Position numbers and translations under genes: made by a program
In this document: positions 1 through 12,200 of the stretch, one piece after another
Layout: every line of letters begins with the position of its first letter
How positions within the stretch are numbered: the stretch's first letter is position 1
Source of the DNA: Sodiomyces alkalinus F11
Taxonomy: Eukaryota; Ascomycota; Sordariomycetes; Glomerellales; Plectosphaerellaceae
Reading direction: 5' to 3'
Length of the DNA stretch: 64,000 nucleotides
NCBI RefSeq assembly: GCF_003711515.1
Contig: NW_021167079.1
Location: 4,867,387-4,931,386 of the forward strand
The notes under the pieces: model-generated
What the model was told of the DNA's origin: nothing
The model's input: only the letters and a program-made list of their open reading frames with translations
Databases searched by the model: none

Positions 1-396
1 AGCCTTCACCGGCATGTCTCACCGAAGACCGTCGTCGGTGTACCCCACACTCACCCCGCACCCCCAAAGCTTACCCCTGACCAAGGATCCCTCACCACCG
101 GTACGTATTCCGCCCTCCTAACCGACCAGCCGAGGCAACCACGAATGTTTATTCATCCTTCGTTGTTTGGTTTCGCTACTTGATCACCGAATGAAGCCTC
201 TTAACAAAACGACTCTCCTATCATCGATTTTTAGAAACAGAGACAGGCATATTCTATGACCAAACGACTCTCCTACGGTGTCCTACGACTCCTACCCAGG
301 CTACCCTATGTTCTTGTCTTACTGTGAACTATATCCAACTATTCATCTATCCACCTCTATAGGACCGACAAGAAGCAGAGGTCCATCATCATCATC
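1..396. other. Upstream intergenic DNA
   Basis: No gene is visible. The stretch serves as promoter and leader for the gene starting at 397. A 13-nt word (AACGACTCTCCTA) occurs twice, near 210 and 264. Nothing else is recognisable. Confidence 0.5.
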
Positions 397-1335
397 ATGA
401 AGCTCCCATCATCTCTTACCTCTCCACCACCTGAAGTTCCCGATGTTCTCCTCTCATTTCCTATTCCGCACGTAATGGTGATTACCCTCAACCGGCCAAC
501 CAAGCTCAACGCGGTACCGCGGGGTCAACATGCCGCCCTTCTGGCCTTGTACGACTGGTACGACGCCCAATCGCATCTCAGAGCCGCGATTCTCACGGGT
601 TCAGGCCGCGCCTTTTGTGCCGGCGCCGACCTCAAGGAATGGCACACCAACAATGACCCCTCATCTGCGTCTGCGTCTGCTTCTGCTTCTGCTTCTGCTT
701 CTGCCTCTGCATCATCATCACCATCATCATCAACCCCGTCGCCATCCGCACCAGCACCACCACCCGAGAAATGGCCCGCAACAGGCGGCTTCGGAGGCCT
801 CTCCAACCGCCGCGGCAAGAAACCCATCATCGCCGCCGTCAACGGCCTCTGCCTCGGCGGCGGCTTCGAGATGGTCGCCAACGCCGACCTCGTCTACGCC
901 CTCTCCACCGCCACCTTCGGCCTGCCCGAGGTGACCCGCGGCGTCGTGGCCATCGCCGGCGCCCTGCCCCGCCTCGTCCGCATCCTTGGCCGCCAGCGCG
1001 CCACCGAGATGGCCCTGCTGGGCGACATCGACTACACGGCCGAGCAGATGCGGACGTGGGGCCTCGTCAACGGCGTCGTCGAGGGCTCCGACCCCCGCAA
1101 GCTGATGGACGCCGTGCTGGCTGTCGCGGCGAAGCTGGCCTCCAACGCGCCTGACGCCGTCGTCGTCTCTCGCGAGGGCCTGCTGAGCGGTCTGGAACCC
1201 GAAGACCCGCAGGCGGCTACTGTTCGTGTCGAGGCCGGTATCTACAGCGAAATGGAGGGAGGGGAGAACATGATGGAAGGTGTGCGGAGTTTTGTGGAAC
1301 GGCGCAAACCTGTTTGGAAGGACAGCAAGCTCTAG
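397..1335 (+). CDS. Enoyl-CoA hydratase/isomerase (crotonase) family protein
   Basis: Single exon, 312 aa, close to the family's usual 260-300 aa. Crotonase landmarks appear in order: HVMVITLNRP near residues 25-34; the oxyanion-hole block GRAFCAGADLKEW at about 70-82; NGLCLGGGFEM near 148-159; FGLPEVTRG near 170-180. Both acidic positions used by hydratases (E in GGGFE and E in LPEV) are present, so hydration of a 2-enoyl-CoA or a related reaction is plausible; the substrate is not readable. There is no C-terminal SKL-like signal (it ends DSKL) and no clear mitochondrial presequence. An insertion of about 40 Ser/Ala/Pro residues, encoded by a TCTGCN/CAT microsatellite, separates the two halves of the active site. 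The gene converges on the dehydrogenase gene, with 182 bp between stop codons. Family assignment is firm; the specific pathway is not. Confidence 0.88.
   Translation: MKLPSSLTSPPPEVPDVLLSFPIPHVMVITLNRPTKLNAVPRGQHAALLALYDWYDAQSHLRAAILTGSGRAFCAGADLKEWHTNNDPSSASASASASASASASASSSPSSSTPSPSAPAPPPEKWPATGGFGGLSNRRGKKPIIAAVNGLCLGGGFEMVANADLVYALSTATFGLPEVTRGVVAIAGALPRLVRILGRQRATEMALLGDIDYTAEQMRTWGLVNGVVEGSDPRKLMDAVLAVAAKLASNAPDAVVVSREGLLSGLEPEDPQAATVRVEAGIYSEMEGGENMMEGVRSFVERRKPVWKDSKL
664..731 (+). repeat. In-frame TCTGCN / CAT microsatellite (Ser-Ala tract)
   Basis: A run of TCTGCN hexamers followed by CAT triplets lies inside the crotonase gene and encodes alternating Ser-Ala and then Ser. It keeps the reading frame and sits between the oxyanion-hole block and the GGGFE block. 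Confidence 0.85.
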
Positions 1336-1517
1336 ATCATTACGGACGGGTCTTCTGTGGATGCGTGTGGGCTACGATGTTCTAGGTAGGTTGAAGACGT
1401 ATAAAGAAATAATTCAATGGCCTGGCTGACACATATCGGGTTGCAGTATTGCGCGACAAAATTTGAGAGGTATTTTTTTTTTCTGAGCCCACATTCTACT
1501 TTCTCCCTCTCCTTTCC

Positions 1518-2649
1518 CTACAATCCGTGAATGCCAACCGTGAGAAAGTTACTGTCGGCCTCGCTCCTCTCCCGGATCGGACCAGCTTTGAGTTCCTCCA
1601 CGTCCCAGTGCGCCCAGACGAAGCGCCCATGCAGGAATGCAGCCTCCTCGGAGGCCGTCCAGACGGCGAAGTCTCCCGGCAGTTTGACTGTCACTGTTGT
1701 CAGTTTCCTAAATCAAAGAAGAAAGAAAGAGGGAGGGAACGGGTGAAACGGGGGGAAACGGGGGGAAGGGGAGAATCAACGGCCATCACTCACTATCATC
1801 CCACTCAAAAGCATCCTCTCCCTGGCCCGTCTGCTGGCCTATCTCGGTATAGAACACACCGGGGTGGAAGCTGACGACCTGCATGTCCGAGACAGGATGG
1901 TTGTGGGCGATCAGCTGCGCGAGCATCAAACCCGCCGCCTTGGTCACGGCGTAGGTTGGCCATCTACCCGCAAACTCCGGCGCGTGGACAACAGCCGTTG
2001 ACAAGTTAATCAGCCACTGCCATGTTGATATTCTCCAGTCAGTCTCCTCCTCGCATGATGAAATGGAAAAGAAAAAAAAAAAGTAAATACGAGTCCCGCG
2101 GGTTTCAAACTACACACGTACCAGCTTCTTAGACGCATCACGACCCGGCTGCTTGTAGAACCTCTCCGTGAAAGCCAACCCCGCCTTCACATTGATGTTG
2201 AAGTGGTTCCAGACCTCCTCGGTGCCCTTGCCGAGGATGGTGTGCGGGAGGCTCTGCACGGCGGTACTCAGCAGCAACACGTCCACCACCACGCCATCGG
2301 CCGCGAACCCGTCCCAGAGCGACGCCACCTGCGCGGAGTCGGTCATGTCGCTCGGCCGTCCCAGGACCTCGGCGTCCGGGTACTCGCTCTTGAGCCGGGC
2401 CACCGCGGCGTCGACCCTGTCCTTGCGGCGGGCGACGATGATGACCCTGGCGGCGCCGGCGGCTGCGAAGGACTGCGCGGCGCTGAAGCCGATGCCCATG
2501 GACCCGCCGCCGATGAGGACGGTGCGGCCGGCCTGCGACACTTCGGGACGGGTGGGTGAGATGCCGGGGTAGGACTCGCGATGGTATGTCTTGGTCAAAG
2601 TCGCGGCCTGGAGGAGAGCATTTCCGCTGTCGTTCTGCTGGTCAGCCAT
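1518..2649 (-). CDS. Short-chain dehydrogenase/reductase (SDR), three exons
   Basis: Exons on the minus strand are 2122-2649, 1794-2016 and 1518-1693, giving 308 aa. Donors are GTACGT and GTGAGT; acceptors are GGCAG and AACAG. The Rossmann entry is VLIGGGSMGIG (about 45-55), an SDR TGxxxGIG variant in which the Thr is replaced. The usual NNAG stretch is replaced by LLLSTAVQ, the catalytic Ser lies in NLSTAVVH, and the Tyr/Lys pair is YAVTKAAG. The C-terminus has the block LPGDFAVWTASEEAAFLHGRF, typical of a fungal SDR subfamily. It should be a cytosolic NAD(P)-dependent oxidoreductase; the substrate is unknown. The third exon is short and rests on family similarity. It converges with the crotonase gene. 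Confidence 0.85.
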
Positions 2650-3834
2650 GATGAGGGTATATGTCCGTGGTTGTGCTGATCTATGGTGGTAAAGTTGTGG
2701 TGCGTGGAAGCTGAAGTTCAGAAGACGGGGATTAAGAGCTGAAGATTATATCGGTGGCTAATCTTGTGTTCTCGATTTGATGTGCGTTTGAGAGTGAGAG
2801 ACAGAGAGAGACGGAAAGAAGAAACCGAGAGAGTCTCGTCCCCTTATATTCCATCTTCGTCGACTCGAATAAGGATAACACACGCGTAACGTTATAGAAG
2901 ATAGAGCAGATGCAAGGGACGGTTCACACAACGCATCGACATGTTACAAGTCCTGTAAGTCCGTTAGTTCCGCACCGTCCACTTACCCGAAAAGGTTCCC
3001 TTCGTCTCCTGAATTACAAACATTGCTGCTGATAAATTGAGGTGGAAACATGAAAAGAATCGCGAGAGTGAGACCCCAGGGGCTTCGTGGGATTATGGAT
3101 TATAAAAAGTTAGGAACCTCCATTTGTCATCAAGCGAATGGGGCGAAGGATCCAACACCCACCCACTTCGTCAAGAGTTCAAAATGCTCATTCCATGCTT
3201 CTCCGCAGTAGAACATACAGCTAGTGCTTATGGTGTTGCTGTTGATTAATCGAAGCTGGGTTAGCACGGAGTGTGGATAGGCCTTGGTAGATTGTAGTAA
3301 TAAGGTACCTAGTCTGGATGGATCTGGAGAGATCATGTGACTGGCCTGCCCGAGACGGAGCAGGGGAGCTCGATAAGATGAGAGATGTTCCCCTGTTTTC
3401 AACCTGGGACAATGATACCTCAGTACCTTATCTTCCCGAACAAATATACCGCGGGAAGTACCGCCGAACGTACCTTAAGGTAAGGTACTAGGTACACTAC
3501 CTACCTTAGTTGCGACAACCTGGAAGATCCAGAGCCTTGGGTGAAGCCACTCGAATTGAATCTTCTCGTTCCATTGACCTACCACGCCTTTTGTGGGTTG
3601 GTGTTGAAGAAGAGGTTAGACAATGAACGGGCACCGCCTTGCCTTCAGAAAGATGCATGTCTGTCCCATTTGCTACAAAAAGCACACACCATCATTACCA
3701 TACAAACGCCTATGGAGAGCTGTTTCCAGCGTCGGCAAACGACGTCTAGATGTCTTGGTTTCCCCCCCGGCCCCGTCCTTGACCCCTTGTCGCTCAGCCC
3801 TTTTTTTCCATCGTTCGCTTCACCAAAGCTTTCT
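2650..3834. other. Intergenic DNA, no gene seen
   Basis: Promoter of the SDR plus the 3-prime side of SEC27. Short open frames (for example 3130-3402 minus) match no family and have no supporting context. Near 3460-3510 there is a cluster of TACCTTA/GGTACCT-type words that recurs elsewhere in the window. Confidence 0.45.
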
Positions 3835-6707
3835 CTATGCGTCGCTGGCTTCGGCCTCTGATGATGCCTCTGACGCCTCCTCCTCGCTCACCCCGTTGGT
3901 CTTGTCCCCCGCCGCGCCCCCCTGCGCCTCTAGCCTCAGCCACTCCTCCCACTCCGGGAACAGCTCCTCGTCCTCGCCCGGCGTGCCCAGCAGCTTCGAC
4001 ACCCGGCCCTTCTTGTTCTTGTCCAGGCTCTCCTTCCACTGCGCCACCAAGCCCGCCGTCAGGCTGGGCTGGTACGTCTGCGAGAAGAGCACCGCCTCCG
4101 CCAGCCGGCCCGTCTTGACCAGGATCTCCACGCAGCCCGCCGCGTTACCCGCCAGCCACTGCGCGCTGAACGCAAGGTTGTGCACCCCGGCCGCCTCGGC
4201 CTGTTCCGCCAGCTTCGCCAGGCCCTCGCGGTCCGACGTGGACGAGTAGAGCAGCAGCAGCGAGCCCAGGTCCCGCGCCTGGGTGAAGCACTTCTCCGCC
4301 AAGGCCACGTCCCACCCGGCGAGCGCCGCGTCGCCCACCGTCTTCCACTTGTGCTCGGCGTCGGCCTCCTTGGCGAGCTCGAGCGCGATGTCCAGCTGGT
4401 TGAGCGCGAGCGCCAGCTCGAACTTGTGCTCGGGGTCCGTCGCCACCTCGAGCGCCAGCTCCTTGTGACCCTGGCCCTCGAGGAAGCGCGCGATCTTGTT
4501 GAGCTGGTCGCTGGGCACGCTGGGCAGCATCTCCGCCGCAGTCTCCATGTCGCCGCGCAGGACGAGAGTCTGGTACTCGAGGACGGGCAGAGACAGCCCG
4601 AACGAGGTGACGTTGACATCCTTGTCGGCGAGGTAGATCCGTGAATCCCGCTGGATGTATCCGAGAATGTACATGGGCTGGTCAAAGTGTGAAATCGTGT
4701 AGGTCTGGTCGCCGACCAGGTAGTTGAGCCGATTCGTCGAGTTGGTGTAGATGAAGCAGTCACCGATCCACTCGCCAGTCCGTACACTGTAATCGTGTCA
4801 GTATTCTTATCGCCGCTTGGTCGCAGGAAAAGAAAAGAAAAAGAATCCCATGGAAACGGAAAAATAGGACACACCTCTCGTTAATGTCCGTAATGACCTC
4901 AAATGCAGCCTCCACTCCGTCTTCTTCCACCTGGTCGTTCTGAACCGCCTCAACATAGGCGTCACGAGAGAAACTCAAAACGTAAAAAGAGTCTTCGCAG
5001 GCCAGGGCAACCAGTTCGCCACTCTCCGACCAGTAGACCTACGAGATGGGGACGTCAGCATCTTCTCACACCCAGAGACGTCGCCCCCAGCATCCATCTT
5101 CGAATGGGAACCTACCTGTCTCGGCTCCACCTCGATACGTCGGACGAGGCCGCCGGTGTGCCAGTCGAAAAACGAAATGCCGCCCTGGCCCTTCACACCG
5201 AGCAGGACACCACCGGTAAGGCCTTCGGCCTGGAAGCCCACGTCGAGACCGCCCGACTTCTCCGCGAAGTTCTTGTACACCTTGACGCTGGTCGGGGTTT
5301 CCCGAATGGCAAAGTCGTTGCTGTTTTCCTTGGAGGCCCAGACAAAGTCGAGCGCCGAACCGAAGGCCTTGTTCCTCCACGCCAACGCGGTATAGATGAT
5401 ATACTCGCCGTCGCCGCAAACCGCGACGAATCGGCCGTTGGGAGAGTGGAGGAGGGTCTGGGGATACACCTCGCAGCTGCCGAGGTCCTTGGTGGGCAGC
5501 ACGATGGGGGTGCCGTCCTTGACGGAAGCATCGCCGCCCTTGATGATCGCCGATATGACCTCGTTGTGCTTCGCCCAGATCAGCTTGCCGGACGCGTCCA
5601 TCGACACCGCGGGCTCCTCCCGGCCGAGTTTGACGACGACCAAGCCGTCGTCGAACCCGACCGCCACGCCCTGCTTCCCCTTCTGGTAGGCGACGCACCA
5701 GGCGCGTTCGAGGCCGTAGTTGAGCGACTGTTCGAACCGGTACGTGTTGGCGTGCCATAACCGCACGGTGCCGTCCTCCGAACCGGAGATGATGACGGGA
5801 AGCTCGGGGTGGTAGCAGGCCCAGGAAACGTTGTTGGTGTGCCCTTCGAGCGTGGCGATGAGCGACTTGGTCGTGTAGTCCCAGACCTTGACGGTCCGGT
5901 CGTCGGAAGTGGTCAGCAGGTACGGCTTGTCGGAGTGCGGGTAGTAGTCGACATAGTTGACGCCCTTGGTCTCGTGGGCCTCCAGTGTGAAATTGGCCGT
6001 CGACGAGCCCAGACTCCAGATCTTGACAGTACGGTCGAGACACGCGGACGCGAAGGTGTTGGTGTCTTTAGGGTTGATGGCCAACCCCATGACATAATGG
6101 CCGTGGCCCTCGAAGACACGCACGCATTTCCAGCCCTTTTCCCAGTCCCAAAGCTTGATGGTCATGTCATCCGACGCCGTAAGAACAAAAGGTTGCGTCG
6201 GGTGGATGGCGATGGCGCGGATGTAGTCTGGGTGGGCCTCGAAGGACGTGATCTTCTCGGAAGTGTTGTAGTTGTAGACGCGCAATTGGAAGTCGTCGGA
6301 TCCGCACACAATCCAGTTCTTTCGTGCCACAAATCGGCCGGCTCGGACGGGGACGTCGGTGAGCTCGAATGTCTTGACAATCTGCTGAGTTTCATAGGAC
6401 CAGATGTATGCATGACCTAATATGCGGCAACCGTCAGTCCTGCATCATACCAATAGATAGTTCGACGGGCTGCAGATCCCCCGTTCTCGAGGCGGGACAT
6501 TTCCGGAGAAGAAAAGGGCAAGAATTACCAGAGTACAGGGTGGTCAGAATCCATGGCTCTTGAGGGTGAAAGTCGATGCCCTTCACCCTCTCGCTGCGGG
6601 CGAAGAGTTGCCGCTGGCGACACGCGTTAGTATAAAAATGGCGACGAGAAATTCCATCCTCCACCACGGAGTCGCCAAGTCAAACCAACCTTTACGTCAA
6701 CCCTCAT
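3835..6707 (-). CDS. SEC27: Coatomer subunit beta-prime (COPI, Sec27/COPB2), five exons
   Basis: Exons (minus) are 6690-6707, 6529-6613, 5116-6416, 4875-5038 and 3835-4786, giving 839 aa, the expected size. The first exon encodes only MRVDVK; the second continues RQLFARSERVKGIDFHP, a hallmark COPB2 start. The first WD40 propeller covers about residues 1-300 (PVRAGRFVARKNWIVCGSDD; repeats ending in KIW, KVWD and RLWH). A second propeller follows, then an alpha-solenoid (DQTYTISHFDQPMYILGYI) and an acidic tail. In COPI coats this subunit recognises dilysine cargo tails and helps bend membrane for Golgi-to-ER retrieval. The 18-nt first exon is confirmed by a phase-correct splice. The acidic Glu/Ala C-terminus is variable in fungi. 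Confidence 0.95.
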
Positions 6708-7957
6708 GGTATGTCAAGCTGCGGTAACCCAGAAGAGAAAAGGGGGTGTAATAGTAGAGAGAGCGGTCGAGCGGTAGGCGGTCGGAGGGGTGTGGTGTGT
6801 TAATGCAACGTCGCCTCTAATAGGGGTTCATGGGTTTTGGGCGGCTGCGCTGACGGGACAGCTTCGCGTCAATGCAGGAAAGTAACTGGAATCCGATTGC
6901 GAAGCCGTACGATCGGTCGGGCAAGGGAGGGAAAGGGTGGCAGAATTTCGTGGTAGTAGATAAGCTGGCTCCCAGAGCTGCGGTGGACGTAATTTTGGCC
7001 TGTGGCAATTGGAGCTTGATTCGATGTGTCCCTTCCCTAGGAGATTGCGGATGCCTTATTTGGGGGGAGGGTGTCTTAAGGCACCAAGAATACAGCTGTC
7101 AGCATTTGCTAGGCTTGCTTACTCATCAACGAACTTGCAAATAGAACTCCAAGTCTCTCTTCAACTGACCACAACAATGTGGATATCCAGTTTTACTCCG
7201 TGCATCTTTCTCAAATCAACATGAAGCGTACTGAGAGAAGCGAAAGAGACATATGGACGGCCGAAACCTTGAGTCCAGTAATGTTTTACATGCTCTACGC
7301 TTATCCGTCAAGACTCGCACCGTTGACCCATGATACGGAAGATGCCCAGTCGGGTCAGACTTATGACCAAGACAAACACGAGAGTTAGACAAGTTGTCTG
7401 CGGAATGAAATATGAGCGGTTCGCTGGAGTTGTGGGATGTAACGGAAACCCGCCGTTGCCTGCCGCCTGCCTAGTTGAATTTGAAAACTCCCAGTGGCAA
7501 AGCTGGGGAAAATACACGTTTCGACTAGTTGAATGAGCTTGCTGAGGCCACTTGTTTTAAGAGTCACATTCATGCATTGCAAAGCAAGTCGGTAAAACTT
7601 CTGAGAGGAACACCTCTGCTTATTCGATTGCACTTTACGATTCTTTAACCCATTTTCTCATGCTGCCTGCTCTTGATGCGGTGGATCAGAGAAAGTCTTT
7701 CAGCCTGTCATTGCAGCACAGGCTAAAATCAACCTGCGCGCCTCATCATGAAACCCTTAATCCTGTACCCCAACGCCATTTGCTGTAATGTGGTCCCATA
7801 ATACCGGCTCCCAGTGACGAAAAAAAAAAAAAAAAAAAAAGGACAAAGAAAAAAGAAAAAAGAAAAAAGTGAGTTCGTCCATATGTCGTGGATAGATATC
7901 ACGATCAAACAAAGAAAACAAAGCATGCGTGGAAACAAATCAAAGTTTTGACGATAG
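6708..7957. other. Intergenic DNA, no gene seen
   Basis: Lies between the SEC27 start and the mannitol-1-phosphate dehydrogenase stop. Open frames on both strands are under 95 codons and resemble nothing. A run of 21 A occurs at 7820-7840, near the 3-prime end of the dehydrogenase transcript. Confidence 0.45.
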
Positions 7958-9255
7958 TCAATCCTCGGCGTCGGCCTGAACCTTGCGGACGACCTCCACG
8001 AGCATGGGATGGATCTTCTCAGAAGACTGAATGCCACAGACCTTCTGCACGACCTCCTCTGGGCTGTTCTCAGCCATAATCTTGGCCAGCTCCTTGCTCT
8101 CTTCGTCGCCGTCAACGTCCTGGAACCGGAAGGCCATCTCCGTGGCGCGCAGAAGCGCGGAGCAGTCCTTGTCGTCCTCGGCAAGGGCGGCGGCAGGACC
8201 AATGAATCGCTCCTTGCGGCTGAGCTTGCGGAGCGGGGCGCGGCCGACACGCTCGGTGGCATCTTCCAAGTGAGGGTTGCCGATGCGGCGGATGATCTTC
8301 TCGGCGTACTCTTGCTGGGCTTTGAGGGTAATGCCGTGCTTGGAAACAATGAGCTCGGTGGTCTCTTTGAGACCCTGGCGCACCTCCGAGAGGATAGCCT
8401 TATCCTGGAGAGCGTCGTAGACTGTCCGCTTGCTGCGGTTATAGCCGTAGTAGGCGGCGGTGGCGTGACCCGTGTTGACGGTGTACAGCTTGCGCTCGAT
8501 GTAGGGGGCCAGGTCCTGGACCCAGTTGATTCCCTCAATCTCCGGATGGCCGGTCTCGGCGAAAGGGCCGCTCTCGACAACCCACTCAAAGAACTTCTCC
8601 AATGTCACATCGAGTCCAGCGTTGGGATCTTGCGCCGGGACAATTCGGTCAATAGCCGAATTGGCGTAGCGAGCGCGCTTGTCATGATCCGCCAGGCGAT
8701 CTTCGGGGGTGTTGTTGGGACTCTTGATGAAGCTGGCGAGGGTGTCGGTGGCGCCAATGGCATTTTCGCAGGCAATGACGGCGATGGGGTTGGCGTCGTT
8801 GGGGCGCTGGTCGATGCCCTTGGCGATGACGGGGGCAATGAATTTGAGGATATTGGGGCCGACAGAGCAGGTGACGGTGTCGGCGGTGGAGATGGCTTTG
8901 ATCAGATCGGACTCGTGCGTCCTAGAGTTGATGGCGCGATAGTTGGAAATCACTTTCTCGTTTGTACCTTCGCTACCGACCTCGATAACTCGGTAGGAAG
9001 GGGTGGAGTTGAGGGCGTCGACAAGAGCATCGGAGACATCGGCGAAGATGACTTCGTAACCCGAGTTGTGGAGGAAACAGGCAACAAAGCCACGGCCTGG
9101 AGGGGAAGTAAAGGTTAGTCGCTGACCGCGTCCGGGGTCTTGCCTGTAGGTTCCTCCCCCCGCAAAACCGCGAGCGAGGACCAGGCTTAAATGGATAAGG
9201 GAAGAGGGGACATACCAATATTGCCAGCGCCAAAGTGAACAGCGGTCTTACTCAT
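7958..9255 (-). CDS. MPD1: Mannitol-1-phosphate 5-dehydrogenase, two exons
   Basis: Exons (minus) are 9216-9255 and 7958-9096, 392 aa, matching the family's roughly 390 aa. The first exon encodes [14 protein letters not shown] and the splice restores [21 protein letters not shown], a complete N-terminal NAD-binding GxGxxGRG motif. The C-terminal domain carries the polyol dehydrogenase signature K-x4-N-x2-H as KLYTVNTGH, plus the conserved [15 protein letters not shown] block. The enzyme interconverts fructose-6-phosphate and mannitol-1-phosphate with NAD(H), the key cytosolic step of fungal mannitol synthesis. Mannitol serves as a carbon store, osmolyte and antioxidant. A 119-nt intron interrupts codon 14. 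Confidence 0.95.
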
Positions 9256-12200
9256 GTTTGCAGGCTTCTGGTTGTGTTGCTAATAGGTAGGTGATGTGGT
9301 CGAAATTGGGGAGAGCACGTTAATAGAAGGGAAGGGGTTGATATATGTGACTCGTGAGGCAATGGTCTTGACTGAAACGTCAGTTCAAGTCAGTCGAGGA
9401 AGTACGGGTGGGATTGATTTTGGTTCAGGTAGAGAGAAAATGATCTACAGCGGATGGGGTAATGTGATCTTATATAGGAGCCACATGTCGAGGGCACCAA
9501 GGCTGGCGCCTGCTCCTCCCTTGATGTGAGTGTGAACGCATCGATCATTACGATACGATACGGAAGGGACGGGGTACAAAGCAGGGACGAAAACGCAAGT
9601 ACCCCTCGTTCTTCCCTTGGCACCTTGGCTGGGTTCGGCGTTTTGTTCCCACTGCTCTTAGCCCCAAGCTCCACATGTGAAGAGGGAAAAGGGATGAATG
9701 ACCCCACTGCTACCCTATCAGCCAATGGAAATTTAGAGAATTCCAGAGATGACACGATGCTAGACCAAAAGCGGATAGACGGCTACCTGCGATGCCATCA
9801 TCAGCGGGTCCCATGGCCTCCGCTGGGTGTTACTCCGTACTCTTCCCAAAAGACGCCAAATCGTCCGGCAACAGGAACGACTGTCGGGCTTATTGGCTGG
9901 TTGGGTTTGAAACAAGCCGGCGTCGTGGCGCGAGATTTATTTACCGCATTCCGCCGCCTAGGTAGGGAGTGGATTGAAGGGTTTGTGGAGGAATCACCTC
10001 CACTTGCTACTCTCTGGCTCTGGCCGCTGGCGGGGGGGGGGCACGCACGTACGTAAGATGTTAGATGGCATCAGTGACGATCGTACTCCGTATGGATAGG
10101 TGCGAAGTAGGAATGATCATAAGACTACACTTAAAGAGTACGTAAGGCTCGCATTCCGAGCATCCAGGTGAGCACGATGTTTAGTTAAAGGTGCCCGGTC
10201 ATCCTCCTCGTCGAAGAGACTCAGCCGCCTCGTTGGATTCCATGCTACAGGTACAAATACGACCATACCCTCGTATGATCCCTCTGAAGTGCGGTCTTCG
10301 GGGCGGCGGGTAAGGCTGCCGTTTTATTGAAATTGAGGTACCTTAGATACCTTAATCTACTGTACCTATCTGTTGTATTCTCCCGCACCCCACCGCCGCA
10401 CCTGGCATCCGGGAGGAGTGGTTCTTTAACGGGGCTACTTCCCGACCACCTAGCCGATGGACGGCCGAGTCTTACGGCCGATCAGGACTGACGAGCCCGA
10501 CCTGACAAAGGGGACTCGGATTGCGAGCTCAAGGTGACTTGGATTATCAGGTTCGTAGGATCACCTCAAAATATGTCGCGGAATGTGAGACCTACCTGCG
10601 CTTGGGTCGAGGGAGCATATCGTGGTCATCGCCGCCAGTCTCGGCAAATACGAGTACGATACCTGACGCACCACAGAGCCCAAGAGACCTACATTCAACT
10701 GTTATCTTTCAACGCCCCTTACGAGTTTTCTCATCTGGAAATGGATTCCGGGATTGGTTGAGGTGGAGAAATCTCTATTGCCTCTATTGACGCCCGCAAC
10801 AAGGGCGACGAGACACCGAAGATGAGGTCGTCGTCTTGATGCACCTAATAAGCAAGTCCTCAATCAATCAATAAGAACAGCGAATGGTACTGGTATCCTT
10901 GATTCATTAGAAGAATGGCAGATGTGATTGGTCTGCCTCGCCTGCAAGATTCCCTCGTGAGGGTACAATGCCCGCGAGGCTCATCTACACGTGTACATAT
11001 CTGTCGCCTAGCAGACAGGTTCCACTAAGCACAAGATTTTGATTCGCTTTGAACAGGCCTGTCCAGGCTTAATAGACCCTCCTTGAGGGGTTTATCGGGG
11101 GAGGGGTTACAGTATCCTTGTGGTTCAGGGATCGATCGCCACTAGCGGGGTAACGGACTCCAATGAGGATTCAACGATTGCGCCCGAAGAAACATCCGAG
11201 AACCGTGAATGATCCAGGTGAGTGAGGCTGAGTAACGAATTGGGCAACCCACTGCATCGTGCTTTTGTTGAGTGTGGTTATCGTTAGGGTTCGTCGCTCC
11301 GCCGCCCGTTTACATCGTCAAATGGTCGTCCTAGAAGCTCCGAATAGGCCGGACAGCCCCGGGCTCTCCGTCTTGTTCCGTATCTTCCCTCCCGTCGCCC
11401 CGACACTCATCAAAACGGCTTTGTTATCCGAACCATAGCCTGATGCCAATGCCAACCCAATATATTTTTCCTTGTTCTCAATAAATTTACCGACTTCCGT
11501 GATTCTTGGACATCCTGAGTTCTGTCTCCTTGGAATGTTTCTTGGCATACTTTTCTCTCTCCCTCCTTTTTTTCCTTTTTTTGTCGTTGTTTCCTCTCAA
11601 TTTTCAGCCTCTTCTCGCCACCCTTCCTCATCATGGTCATCATCAGCCTGCATGCAGTACAGCCTACCTATGTCAAATCGACTGCTTCAGGGCATCAGTA
11701 AGTCGGGTCTCGTAGTCCCTGACTCATTTAACATAACGTTCGGGTTCCAAGATCCGTCTCTTTGTCCCTGTTTCGCGCACTACCTACCCTTCGACCAGAC
11801 CAATCGTCAGGCGGTGCCTTGCAAATTCTACCCCTGACGTCCAACGCAACCAATCAGGGGTTCGTCGGTTACAGTGCGTTTTCCCTTCGCCCAATCTCCT
11901 CCGCACACATGCAGTAATTCCACCTCTTCGCGGACTTTCTTGGCCTCTTGGCGTTCGTCATTCCGGCCAAAGACTCGACACATAATTCCTTCGTACTTTC
12001 ACTGCGCAGCGCCGAACAAACCTCCATCTGACGAAAGAAACATTATCCTCTGTTGGGGTTTTTAGGACGGACCCTTAAACAGATGCGTCACTCCAGTTCA
12101 AACGTCGAGATTCTGCGGCTCTCATTTCGTTACTCATTCCTACCTCTGTTAAGCTTCCCTCCCTCGTAACCTATCTACTCCGTGTGCATTCCGATGCAAA

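Noticed and set aside
9526..10056. 176-codon plus frame in the gene-poor block
   Set aside because: No conserved motif, mixed codon use, and no supporting context.
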